A DNA stretch of 8,232 bases from CAZQYC01 sp043746555. Lineage in GTDB: Bacteria; Pseudomonadota; Gammaproteobacteria; Steroidobacterales; Steroidobacteraceae. A program made the translations under genes and the position numbers. Numbering within the stretch: position 1 is the first letter of the stretch; each line of letters begins with the position of its first letter. A model generated the notes under the pieces. That model searched no databases. It was given only the letters and a program-made list of their open reading frames with translations, and had not been told where the DNA came from. The DNA is taken from NCBI GenBank assembly GCA_043746555.1, contig JAYTQU010000345.1:1-8232 (forward strand), given 5' to 3'. Shown one piece after another: positions 1 through 7,712 of the stretch.

Positions 1-289
1 AGTGCTGTTCACGGCACCAGGAGAACGCGTGATGTTGCCGGAGTTCGGTTGCGGCGCGCGCAGTTTGGTATTCAAAGGCAACAATGAGGCGTTGGCGGCC
101 GCCACGGAATTCACTATCGCAAAGGCATTGCAATCGACGCTCGGTTCGCAGGTGATGATTAACGCAGTCAATGTGACCAACGACGAGGAAACCTTGCACG
201 TCGAAATTGTGTACACCAAATCTCGCGATCTGGAACGAGAGCGTGTGGTGTTTCAGTTATTGCCGTTTTCGGGGAATAACCGCGCATGA
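1..289 (+). CDS. gp25/GPW-family baseplate wedge protein, 5'-truncated
   Basis: This is the C-terminal 95 or so residues of a gp25-like (T4 gp25 / P2 gpW) baseplate wedge protein. The first visible in-frame codon, GTG at base 2, is almost certainly internal. Family members are usually about 130-150 residues, and the stretch seen here (LFTAPGERVMLPEFGCG) is the central conserved motif, normally preceded by some 35-50 residues. After it come a helix (about residues 28-46 of the visible part) and a beta strand ending in VEIVYTKS, the usual fold order. In T4 and in extracellular contraction systems gp25 binds the gp6/gp7-like wedge proteins and joins the first sheath ring to the baseplate. The name recalls T4 lysozyme-like annotations, but no enzymatic residues are evident. 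The stop TGA at 287-289 overlaps the ATG of the next gene. I am confident of the family; the true start lies outside the window. Confidence 0.9.
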   Translation, partial: VLFTAPGERVMLPEFGCGARSLVFKGNNEALAAATEFTIAKALQSTLGSQVMINAVNVTNDEETLHVEIVYTKSRDLERERVVFQLLPFSGNNRA

Positions 290-2139
290 CGGCCATGAGC
301 GCAAATCTTTGTAACAGCATCGACTGCGGACTCGCGCCGAACGTTTCGTCGCCCTCGGTCGCGATCCCAGCTATTGATTTGATGGCCAAGGATTACGATA
401 GTCTGTTGCGCGCCATGCTTGATCTCCTACCGGCGCGCGCGCCAGGTTGGAGTGATCGCACTGAAGCGGATCTTGGGATGGCGTTGCTCGAACTATTTGC
501 GTATGCGGGCGATCAGCTTAGTTATTTGCAAGACCGCGTTGCGCTCGAAGGGTTCTTGCGCACCGCGACGCAATACGAATCAGTTCGAAAGCTACTACGG
601 TTAGTCGATTACACGTTATATCCAGGCCATGCGGCTAGTGCCGACCTCGTGGTCGAAGCGGTCGGCAACGCGCCGCTGCATTTGCCCGCCGGATTTCAAG
701 CGAGCACCGCGACGACTTCGACGGCATCGAGTGTGATATTTGAAACCGGCGCAGACGCAGTCGTGGTACCGGGATTGAGCCGCATGGCGCTCGCGGTCGA
801 CGCGCCAAGTAATGTCGCAGGCGATCAAGCGATTCTCGCAAGTATCGACACAAGTTTACTTGCGCCAGGTAATCGCGTGTTGTTTCAAAGCGGCGCTGCG
901 CGAGAATTCGCGATGGTCGCAGCGCGCTCGATCGGCGCGACCACCACCACGGTGACATTCACTGTGCCGCTTAAAAACCTCTATGCGCATGCCGGTGCCG
1001 ATACGGCCGAAATATTCGGCAACATCGTTTCGGCCACGCACGGTGTTAGCGTCGCTGCGATCTCGATTGGAACCGGTCGACCGGCGCAGAGTCTTGCGCT
1101 CGAGTTCACGCCATTGACCTATGTACTCGACGCCGCGAATCAGCCGGTCTCGACGTTGAACGTGAGTGTTGATGGGCTTGCCTATCATGAGGTCGAAGAC
1201 TTCGTCGAGAGCGCAGCTGCGGATGCGCACTATCGAATCGTGCGTGATAACGATGGATATGTGACAGTGTATTTCGGTGATGGAAGTCAGGGTCGAGCGC
1301 CCGCAGTGGGATCATCCATCAACGTGAACTACCGCGTTGGCATCGGCGAGGCGGGTCACGTTGCAGCGGACGCGTTGACCGAATCGTCGGCACTGACTTT
1401 CCCAGATCCATCGCAGCGTTTGCTTAGCGTGCGCAATCCATGCGCCGCAAAGAATCCCGGCGAACCGCAGTCTCTGAGTAGCGCCAAGTTACTCGGGCCA
1501 AGACAACTGTCGATTCAACGGCGCGCGGTCACTGAGGCGGACTACGAAAAATTTGCTCTACAGGGCGTTGATCTCAACGGGGAGCAGGTGGTGCCCGTGC
1601 AGGCCAAAGCGCGCTTTCAATTTACCGGCAGTTGGTTAACAACGATTGTGTCGATTGATTTGGCGGATCGCACGCCGCTGCGCGCGACGCCGTTATTGCG
1701 AGCCGCATTCGAATCGCGGCTTGATAACTACAAAATGGCCGGCGTTGACGTACGTGTCGAAGATGCACGCTATGCGCCGGTATCGGTCAGCTTGCTCATC
1801 GAGGTGCGACCGGAATACTTCTCTCGTGAAGTGCGTCAAGAGATTGAGCGCACGTTGATAGGCGATGGCGCGAACGCGAGTGCATTCTTTTCGCCAGGTC
1901 GATTCCGCTTCGGGCAAAAACTGCATTTGTCGGACTTGTATTCCGCGGTATCCGCCGTTCAAGGCGTGTTGTCGGTTGCCGTCACGCGCTTCAAGCGATT
2001 AGGCGATCGCTATCCAGACAGTGAAACGCTCGGTTACATCGCTGTGGGCGAACTCGAAGTGATTCGTTGCGACAACGATCCTGCGCATACCGAAAACGGC
2101 GTGTTGTTTGCGCGCACCTGTGGCGGCAAGGACGGATAA
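286..2139 (+). CDS. Baseplate J-like wedge protein (gp6-like, TIGR02243-type putative baseplate assembly protein)
   Basis: This 617-residue protein is a structural wedge subunit of the CIS baseplate. Residues 28-112 hold the N-terminal module typical of TIGR02243-like proteins: IDLMAKDYDSL, then GWSDRTEADLGMALLELFAY, GDQLSYLQDRVALEGFLRTA and RLVDYTLYPG. A beta region follows, with one short repeat-like module at about 184-233 and GNIVSATHG at 245-253. The core baseplate-J signature is at 329-357 (YFGDGSQGRAPAVG then NYRVGIGEAGHV). The C-terminal part has RAVTEADYEKFAL (413-425), HLSDLYSAVSAVQGV (547-561) and a closing Asp/Gly-rich tail (CDNDPAHTENG). The start at 286 overlaps the upstream stop (ATGA) and has GGGGA ten bases upstream; an ATG at 295 is possible but less well placed. 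By analogy with Afp/PVC it pairs with the larger paralogue downstream, as gp6 and gp7 do in T4. No signal peptide or membrane segment is seen, as expected for a cytoplasmically assembled particle. Confidence 0.92.
   Translation: MTAMSANLCNSIDCGLAPNVSSPSVAIPAIDLMAKDYDSLLRAMLDLLPARAPGWSDRTEADLGMALLELFAYAGDQLSYLQDRVALEGFLRTATQYESVRKLLRLVDYTLYPGHAASADLVVEAVGNAPLHLPAGFQASTATTSTASSVIFETGADAVVVPGLSRMALAVDAPSNVAGDQAILASIDTSLLAPGNRVLFQSGAAREFAMVAARSIGATTTTVTFTVPLKNLYAHAGADTAEIFGNIVSATHGVSVAAISIGTGRPAQSLALEFTPLTYVLDAANQPVSTLNVSVDGLAYHEVEDFVESAAADAHYRIVRDNDGYVTVYFGDGSQGRAPAVGSSINVNYRVGIGEAGHVAADALTESSALTFPDPSQRLLSVRNPCAAKNPGEPQSLSSAKLLGPRQLSIQRRAVTEADYEKFALQGVDLNGEQVVPVQAKARFQFTGSWLTTIVSIDLADRTPLRATPLLRAAFESRLDNYKMAGVDVRVEDARYAPVSVSLLIEVRPEYFSREVRQEIERTLIGDGANASAFFSPGRFRFGQKLHLSDLYSAVSAVQGVLSVAVTRFKRLGDRYPDSETLGYIAVGELEVIRCDNDPAHTENGVLFARTCGGKDG
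2128..2132 (+). promoter_or_regulatory. Shine-Dalgarno site of the second J-like gene
   Basis: AAGGA lies inside the last codons of the upstream gene, seven bases before the ATG at 2140, which immediately follows the upstream TAA. It fixes this start and suggests translational coupling. Confidence 0.7.
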
Positions 2140-5040
2140 ATGGCTGCCACACTCGAAACGCTTTTCTCGACATTGCCGCTCACCACGAGTAATCGTGCGC
2201 AGCTGAATCGCATCGGCTACGTCGCCGACGATATGGCGGCATTGCGTGCGCGCTTGTTGGCACGGCTCGCGGAAACGTTTCCGCAATGGAATCCGATACT
2301 CGCGGAAAATGTCGGCGATCCCGATTTCGGCGTGCTGTTCGTCGATCTGTTTACACAGATGACGGCGATTCTGAATGCGTATAGCGACGCAAGAATGAAC
2401 GAGTCGTTGCTGCGCACCGCGCAACTCGAGCGCTCGCTCATCGACTTGGCCGCCTTGCTCGATTATCGACTGGTGCCGGGCGCCAGCGCGGCCGGTTTGC
2501 AAGCCTTTCTGGTGAAAGACGGTGCGAGCGGTTCGTTACCGGCGAATTTCAAGGTTCAAGCGCCGGCGGTCGGTGCGACGCCCACCGTCGTTTTTGAAAC
2601 GCTTGCGTCGCTCGCGGTGGCGAGCGTGCGAAATAGGTTGCGTCATTATGGCTACGACAGATCGGGCCGTGTACTACTGCTTCGCAACAGCGCAGTGGCG
2701 ACGCAGGATCAAACCGCATTGCTAAATGCGCGGTATCGGTCGTTAAGGACCGGTGTACCCATGATTTTTGATGGCGGTAGTTTTCGCGAAACCATCGCAT
2801 TAAATGCCTCGCAAGAGACTGACGGCAAGACGCAAATTGTTTGGTCGCCGGGCGTGGCGAGTGCGGATCGCGATGCGCCGATCGCCGACCTTACCGTGTA
2901 CGCGCGACCGAAGCTCAATATGCGGATCGTCGACAGCGCGCGCGCCGATGAATTAACACTGGGATCCACCGACGTGCCGGTGGCAAAGCCCGGCTACTTC
3001 GACGACGGGGCCGTGGTGCTGGTGAAAAGCGATGGCGTGCTCATGGCCGCGCGAGTACTCGGCCGCAATTCGATTACTCACACGCTGACCTTGAGCAAGG
3101 GGTTGATCGCATCGCTGCGACGTTCGGCAACGACCGTCACTCGCGCAGCGCATATCGGTCGTGCGTCGAGCCGTTTGCGTCCCGGTGCCACGTCACTGAC
3201 AAGTGCGACTGCGTTTCCAGCCGGCAATACACCGCAGTCCGGCGACTATTTATTGTTGGCGGATGCGAGCGGGATTGAAGTCACGACCGTCGCATACGTA
3301 CAAGGGAACACTATTGTCCTGTCCGCACCGCTGAATCGTGCGCTACGCGCGACGCACGGCTTCACCGCTGGCGGCGGGTTCTCCATTAGCGGCGCCGCTG
3401 GCATCTATCTATTTCGCGTTGCGGCCAGAAATCCCGCGCATAGCAGCGCGGCTAGAGTGATGCGAGTCGGTGATTTACCAGGTGTGTATCAAGCTGGGTC
3501 CACCGTACTCAATCTCGATAAGAGTTACGACGGATTGACCGAAAAATCGCTGGTCGCAGCGAGCGATGGGCAGCATCACTACTCGTATGTCGTTCGGAGT
3601 GCGCAAACTGTCGAGGGTAAAACCCGGCTTATAGTGAATGGCACAGTCGCCGGCACGTTGCGCGTCGCACAGTTGCAGATCTTCGCAGGATTTGAATATG
3701 CAATGCGCATCGACGGATATGATCGTGCGGACGGCGAACTGATCGCCGGCACATCGCAGCTGCGGTTGATCGGTACCGGACTCGGTTTCAGCGCCGGCGC
3801 TTACGTGATTCTAGATGACGGCGCGGTCGGACAGTCCGCATCCGGCGTGCGGCTCACGCAGGTGGCGGAATCCAATGGTGTGACGTTGGTTTCGCTGGCG
3901 CGACCGCTGGAACGCAAGTTTCAGCTGGCCGATACCATCGTATACGGAAACATCGTGCCGACCAGCCATGGCGCAAGCGTTGCCGAAGAAGTTCTAGGCA
4001 GCGGCAATCCCGACATGCCGAATCAGCGTTTTGCTTTGCGCCGGACTCCGGTGAGTTTCGCACCCGATGCGACACAGCCGCGTGGAGTGTCCGCCGATCT
4101 TGAAGTGTTTGTGGATGATAAGCGTTGGACTGAGGTGACTTCACTAGCCGATAGTGCCGCAGACGACGAGCACTACGTGCTTGAGATCGACGATGAGAAA
4201 ATCACAACAGTTTGTTTTGGCGACGGCATGCACGGTGCGCCGCCGTCGTCGGGCCGCAACAACATTCGAGCGCGCTATCGCGTCGGCAGCGGCGAACTCG
4301 GCAATGTTGCCGTCGGCGCGCTCAAACAAATGCCGCAGGCGTTGCCGTTTATTGCGACGACAGTGAATCCTGGCGCGACTAGCGGCGGAGTCGAGCGCGA
4401 AACGCCGGAACGCGCGAAACGCGGCATCGCAGTTCGCGTACGCACGCTCGATCGCGCCGTGTCGCTTATCGATTACGCCGGTCTGGCATTGACCTTTAGT
4501 GGCGTCGCCAAGGCGCGCGCGGAGTTCTCGCGCGACAAGAATACGGGCGTGCGCATGATCATGCTGACGATCGCGGCAAGCGGCGGTGCAGCGCTTAGCG
4601 CAACCGCAAAGGATGCGCTCTATTCTTTCTTCAGTTCGCGCGCGCCGTTGCGACCGACGCTGGTGATTCGCGATGCTCGCAGGATTGCAGTGAAGGTCGC
4701 GCTGCACGTCACGTTGCTCAATAACTTTTTACAAGCGCAAGTTTTGCAGCGACTACTGGCTGCATTGGGCAGCGATCTCGATTCCGCCGGCGAATTCGCA
4801 TATTTCAATTTCGAGCGTCGCGGCCTAGGCGACGATCTGTATCTCAGCGATTTGTACGCCGCGATTGAAGTCATCGAAGGCGTTGATCATGTATTGGCAA
4901 CCGCCTTTCATCCCGAAGCCGCAACACCCGCGGTACTTGATCGTATTCGTATGGATGCCGATGCTTGGGCGAGCGGCGGCGACCCGGTCGACGCCGACAT
5001 TGGACGGCTCGGCATCACGCTCGATGGAGGCTTGTTATGA
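2140..5040 (+). CDS. Large baseplate J-like wedge protein (paralogue of the preceding gene, gp7/Afp12-like position)
   Basis: This 966-residue protein is a second baseplate wedge subunit, visibly paralogous to its neighbour. Shared blocks occur in the same order: an N-terminal module with LLRTAQLERSLIDLAALLDY (90-109) and RLVPG just after it, against LRTATQYESVRKLLRLVDY in the smaller protein; LPANF (133-137) against LPAGF; YGNIVPTSHGASV (602-614); the J signature CFGDGMHGAPPSSG (692-705) with YRVGSGELGNV (713-723); RAVSLIDYAGLAL (772-784); and LYLSDLYAAIEVIEGV (900-915). Between the N-terminal module and FGDG it has about 360 residues more than its neighbour, rich in beta-strand patterns and apparent repeats. 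The tandem of a short and a long J-like gene after gp25 matches the Pvc11/Pvc12 and Afp11/Afp12 arrangement, where the pair forms the ring around the hub; this equivalence is inferred from order and size. The stop TGA at 5038-5040 overlaps the next ATG. No frameshift or truncation is seen. Confidence 0.9.
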   Translation: MAATLETLFSTLPLTTSNRAQLNRIGYVADDMAALRARLLARLAETFPQWNPILAENVGDPDFGVLFVDLFTQMTAILNAYSDARMNESLLRTAQLERSLIDLAALLDYRLVPGASAAGLQAFLVKDGASGSLPANFKVQAPAVGATPTVVFETLASLAVASVRNRLRHYGYDRSGRVLLLRNSAVATQDQTALLNARYRSLRTGVPMIFDGGSFRETIALNASQETDGKTQIVWSPGVASADRDAPIADLTVYARPKLNMRIVDSARADELTLGSTDVPVAKPGYFDDGAVVLVKSDGVLMAARVLGRNSITHTLTLSKGLIASLRRSATTVTRAAHIGRASSRLRPGATSLTSATAFPAGNTPQSGDYLLLADASGIEVTTVAYVQGNTIVLSAPLNRALRATHGFTAGGGFSISGAAGIYLFRVAARNPAHSSAARVMRVGDLPGVYQAGSTVLNLDKSYDGLTEKSLVAASDGQHHYSYVVRSAQTVEGKTRLIVNGTVAGTLRVAQLQIFAGFEYAMRIDGYDRADGELIAGTSQLRLIGTGLGFSAGAYVILDDGAVGQSASGVRLTQVAESNGVTLVSLARPLERKFQLADTIVYGNIVPTSHGASVAEEVLGSGNPDMPNQRFALRRTPVSFAPDATQPRGVSADLEVFVDDKRWTEVTSLADSAADDEHYVLEIDDEKITTVCFGDGMHGAPPSSGRNNIRARYRVGSGELGNVAVGALKQMPQALPFIATTVNPGATSGGVERETPERAKRGIAVRVRTLDRAVSLIDYAGLALTFSGVAKARAEFSRDKNTGVRMIMLTIAASGGAALSATAKDALYSFFSSRAPLRPTLVIRDARRIAVKVALHVTLLNNFLQAQVLQRLLAALGSDLDSAGEFAYFNFERRGLGDDLYLSDLYAAIEVIEGVDHVLATAFHPEAATPAVLDRIRMDADAWASGGDPVDADIGRLGITLDGGLL
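2947..3915 (+). repeat. Protein-level beta-module repeats inside the large J-like protein
   Basis: Residues about 270-325, 344-401 and 533-592 share a loose pattern: a short hydrophobic strand (ELTLGST, LRPGATSLTS, ELIAGTSQLRL), a Gly/Asp turn, a strand ending in a small acidic loop (AVVLVKSDG, YLLLADASG, YVILDDG), a V-rich strand, then an 'xxTLxLxxxL' strand (HTLTLSKGL, NTIVLSAPL, VTLVSLARPL). A fourth, weaker copy may lie at about 455-502 (VLNLDKSYDG ... TRLIVNG). The smaller neighbour appears to have one equivalent at residues 184-233 (LLAPGNRVLFQSG ... TVTFTVPL). Similarity is seen only in protein, not DNA, so this is an old duplication or a convergent beta architecture. It was aligned by eye. 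Confidence 0.45.
5026..5030 (+). promoter_or_regulatory. Strong Shine-Dalgarno site of the gpI-like gene
   Basis: GGAGG sits six bases before the ATG at 5037, inside the end of the large J-like gene. It decides the start: the frame is open upstream to an ATG at 4965, but the extra 24 residues would be an Arg-rich read-through of the neighbour's coding sequence and precede the conserved tail module. Confidence 0.85.
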
Positions 5041-7712
5041 GCGCAGCCATCTTCGAACAACGCAGCGCCTACATCGAGCGTCTCTATCGATTATTACCCG
5101 GTGTGTATCGATCTCGCGATACGGCCGGAGAACTGCGTGCATTTCTAGGATTGTTCGCCGATGAACTATTGCGTCTGCGTGCAAATGTAAATCAGCAGCT
5201 CGCCGATCACTTTGTCGATTCCTGCCAGGATTGGATGCTGCCGTATCTCGCCGATCTGGTCGGCACCGATGTGTTGTATGCGGATGGCGTGCGCAATCGC
5301 GTCGATGTCAAAAACACGATTCGATGGCGGCGCGCGAAGGGCACGCTTGCCGGATTGGAAGATATGACTCAGGGCGTCAGCGGCTGGGGCGCCCACGCCG
5401 TCGAAATGCTCGAACGAGTCGTCTGGCTGCAAAATCTCGCGCATGTAAAACCCGAGATGCTTTTTTGTTTGGACCTTCGCAATCGCGATGTGGTGGCCGC
5501 ACTCAACACGCCATTCTCGAAAACACAATTGACGCGTGACTTAAGACCTTTGGCGTTACGTGCCAGCGGCGCTGTGGGATTGGCGCGCGCGACCAATGTT
5601 GCCATGCATGTCTGGCCGATTCCGTCGTTCCCATTGCAGCATGTAACACCCGTTGCCGTGAATAATGGCCGCTTTAGTTTTGCGGCGTTGGGATTCGACC
5701 AAAATTTATATGCGGGCGGCGTGAGTAGTGAGACCGACAGCGCGGCACAGATCGATAACGGCGCCGATATTAGCGCTGCGCACGTCGATCATGTTCCGCT
5801 GCGTATTCAAGATGTGCGTCGGCACGCTGCGGCGTACGTTAATTCCGAAGTGGGGTTTTGCATTCGGGAAGACGGCGTACCGATTTGTTCGGCGGCGGTG
5901 AGTGTCGGACCTACGGCAACACCGTCGGTAGCAACGCTGATCGAGTTCGCGCAATTTGCGCAAGTACAAGGAATGATTGCGGCGGACCAAAGTTTGTTCG
6001 GCGTCACGCAAGTATTCACGCTGGCAGCGGTTCGCCTGGGCGCGGTCATGCAAATGATCGGCTCTGCGTTAGCGCCCGTCGAATATAGCCCAGGTTTACC
6101 GCTCGCGGATCAATTGCAACTACTGAACCCACACGGCACGTTGCAGTTGGATGGCGCAACGCCTAACTTCTCGTACACGCCCGGCGCGATGGCTTATTCG
6201 CCGAATAGCGGCGAGTTCCATCATCCGGCGTTGCTATTACGAATCGCGAATGTTGGTGCCGCGGCCGGCTTTCCCGAAAGCGAAGTCGTCGTCCGCAACG
6301 AACGGGGGATGGCGCTGCAGGTATTCCTGCCTGCCATTGCCGCTTTATTGGCCGGGCAGTCACTCTATATATATGTGTCGACGGACGGTAGCGCCTACTT
6401 TGCGCGCGGCGACCACGCGGTGGGGTTACCGGATCGCAATCCGGATCAAGGACCGTATGGCGCGTTCGCGTTACAACATCTTGCGCGCGCCGCTGAGTCG
6501 CAAGTGCGCTTAACGCCGGGACATCCGCTTGGTGCGACTCGTACTCGTCGCGCCGTGATTCGCGCGTTGTGCTGTTGGGATCAACCATTGGAACCGCCAT
6601 TGATTTCCGGCCAAGTGGCCATTGATCCCGAACGCGGTCGCTTTATGTTTCCTGCGGGTGAATTGCCAACGGGAACACTCAGTGTCGACTATCGTTTTGG
6701 ATTGTCTTGGTCGGTGGGTGCCGGTCCATTCGATCGTGGCACATTGTCTATCCCCACATTGACAGTGGCGCTTGATCGCGATGCTCAACATACCAGCATT
6801 CAAGCGGCGATCAACGCGGCGCCGGATGGTGGCGCGACCGCCGTCGTAATCGAAATTCTCGACAGCGGTACTTATGTCGAGAGTCTCAATATTGCGAATC
6901 GAAATTTTCCCGGCGGGTTGGTGATTCAAGCAAGTGCACTGCAAACGCCGACGATCGTGAAGCCGGCGGGACCAGCGTTCGGAATGCGCGTCAACAACTC
7001 GACCCTCTCTGCGTTGACCTTGGACGGACTCACATTCACTGCCGGTGATTGGCAGTTGCAAGGTGCGATCGATGCGATCACCTTGAACTATTGCACCCTT
7101 ACACCGGCCAGTGTCAGCATTGCAATGGTCGCGGCGACCACTGAGTTGTCATTGCGCTCCTCGATTTGTGGACCGATCGCGTTGACCGTTGGCGCCGGTT
7201 CCGCGATGGTTAGCGATAGTGTGTTGCAACATCCGCTGGCAACCGTCGAGCAACCGCAAGGACAGTTCGTGCTTGATATCGCGAACATGGCGCTCACCTT
7301 GGATCGCTGCACATTGGTGGGGGACATGAGCGCAGCGAGTGCGTCGGTCGCAAACAGTTTGCTCTATGGCGACGTTAGCGTTGCCGATCAAGCCGCGAGT
7401 TGCTGGCGCTTCTCGCGCTTGCCCGCGGCACTGCATCCGCCGCGCGCGTTTCGCACTACTTCCGCTACACCGATTTTTATTTCGCTTAAATACGGTGACG
7501 CTGGGTACTGCCATCTCCATCCAAACACATCGTCCGCGTTGCGATCGGGCGGCGAAGAGGGCGGTGAGATCGGTGCTTTTCATCAGGCCGGTATCGCGTG
7601 GCGACTGCAAAACCTCGCGCGCCGCTTATCCGAGTACACGCCGGCCGGCGTCACCTCCTTTGTCCTCCCAGTCCTGCCAAGGCTGGCTTTTCGCGGGAAT
7701 CTGCCATCATGA
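5037..7712 (+). CDS. P2 gpI-like tail protein fused to a beta-rich body and probable beta-helix
   Basis: This 891-residue protein (from ATG 5037) has several recognisable parts. Residues about 9-135 match the phage tail protein I / TIGR02242 pattern: RLYRLLPGVYRSRD, a helical stretch, DWMLPYLADLVGTD (65-78), and IRWRRAKGTLAGLEDM (95-110) with SGWGAHAVEM after it. Residues about 186-300 (VWPIPSFPL, FAALGFDQNLY, DHVPLRIQDVRR) and 526-568 (VAIDPERGRFMFPAG, VDYRFGLSWSVGAGPFDRG) resemble conserved segments I recall from large tail proteins of CIS loci. Residues about 575-800 contain spaced strand motifs (ALTLDGLTF, AITLNYCTL, ALTLDRCTL) fitting a right-handed parallel beta-helix. Residues about 811-872 carry a closing signature, PIFISLKYGDAGY, GEIGAFHQAG, NLARRLSEYTPAG. 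In P2-type tails gpI is a wedge component linking the ring to fibres; the beta-helix suggests an outer, fibre- or spike-like part. Its stop overlaps the next ATG (ATGA). Family is fairly sure; the role of the C-terminal half is inferred. Confidence 0.85.
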   Translation: MSAAIFEQRSAYIERLYRLLPGVYRSRDTAGELRAFLGLFADELLRLRANVNQQLADHFVDSCQDWMLPYLADLVGTDVLYADGVRNRVDVKNTIRWRRAKGTLAGLEDMTQGVSGWGAHAVEMLERVVWLQNLAHVKPEMLFCLDLRNRDVVAALNTPFSKTQLTRDLRPLALRASGAVGLARATNVAMHVWPIPSFPLQHVTPVAVNNGRFSFAALGFDQNLYAGGVSSETDSAAQIDNGADISAAHVDHVPLRIQDVRRHAAAYVNSEVGFCIREDGVPICSAAVSVGPTATPSVATLIEFAQFAQVQGMIAADQSLFGVTQVFTLAAVRLGAVMQMIGSALAPVEYSPGLPLADQLQLLNPHGTLQLDGATPNFSYTPGAMAYSPNSGEFHHPALLLRIANVGAAAGFPESEVVVRNERGMALQVFLPAIAALLAGQSLYIYVSTDGSAYFARGDHAVGLPDRNPDQGPYGAFALQHLARAAESQVRLTPGHPLGATRTRRAVIRALCCWDQPLEPPLISGQVAIDPERGRFMFPAGELPTGTLSVDYRFGLSWSVGAGPFDRGTLSIPTLTVALDRDAQHTSIQAAINAAPDGGATAVVIEILDSGTYVESLNIANRNFPGGLVIQASALQTPTIVKPAGPAFGMRVNNSTLSALTLDGLTFTAGDWQLQGAIDAITLNYCTLTPASVSIAMVAATTELSLRSSICGPIALTVGAGSAMVSDSVLQHPLATVEQPQGQFVLDIANMALTLDRCTLVGDMSAASASVANSLLYGDVSVADQAASCWRFSRLPAALHPPRAFRTTSATPIFISLKYGDAGYCHLHPNTSSALRSGGEEGGEIGAFHQAGIAWRLQNLARRLSEYTPAGVTSFVLPVLPRLAFRGNLPS
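6759..7436 (+). other. Probable right-handed beta-helix domain (part of the gpI-like protein)
   Basis: Residues about 575-800 open with DAQHTSIQAAINAAPDGGAT and GTYVESLNI, the classic entry into pectate-lyase-like beta-helices (an 'IQAAI' helix cap, then 'G.Y.E.L.I'). They continue with short strands about 20-25 residues apart containing alternating hydrophobics and recurring 'L-T-L-D/N-x-C-T-L' rungs. No pectate lyase catalytic set is evident, so a structural or receptor-binding role is more likely than enzymatic cleavage. Confidence 0.6.

Noticed and set aside
1..289. GTG at base 2 as the start of the gp25-like gene
   Set aside because: The conserved family motif begins at once after it, and the N-terminal third of the family would be missing; the gene is cut by the window edge.
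1073..1084. A perfect 12-base palindrome, CCGGTCGACCGG
   Set aside because: It lies in the middle of the smaller J-like coding region, encodes ordinary residues (TGRP), has no second copy that I noticed, and could occur by chance in GC-rich DNA.
1999..2502. A 167-codon minus-strand frame spanning the junction of the two J-like genes
   Set aside because: Both plus-strand genes have strong family motifs through this interval; the antisense product shows none.
4144..4707. A 187-codon open frame on the minus strand
   Set aside because: It lies wholly inside the large J-like gene, has an Arg/Ala/His-rich composition typical of antisense frames in GC-rich DNA, and no recognisable domain or ribosome site.
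6362..6377. A short AT-rich TATATATATG-like run, considered as an internal promoter
   Set aside because: It encodes a plausible strand (SLYIYV) of the gpI-like protein; no matching -35 element or downstream start that begins a supported gene.
6428..6447. Close direct repeat CCGGATC...CCGGATC
   Set aside because: It is only seven bases long, within coding sequence, and gives the repeated protein text PDRNPD; too short to be a functional repeat.
6510..7061. A 183-codon open frame on the minus strand
   Set aside because: It is antisense to the gpI-like gene, with low-complexity Arg/Cys/His-rich composition and no family resemblance.
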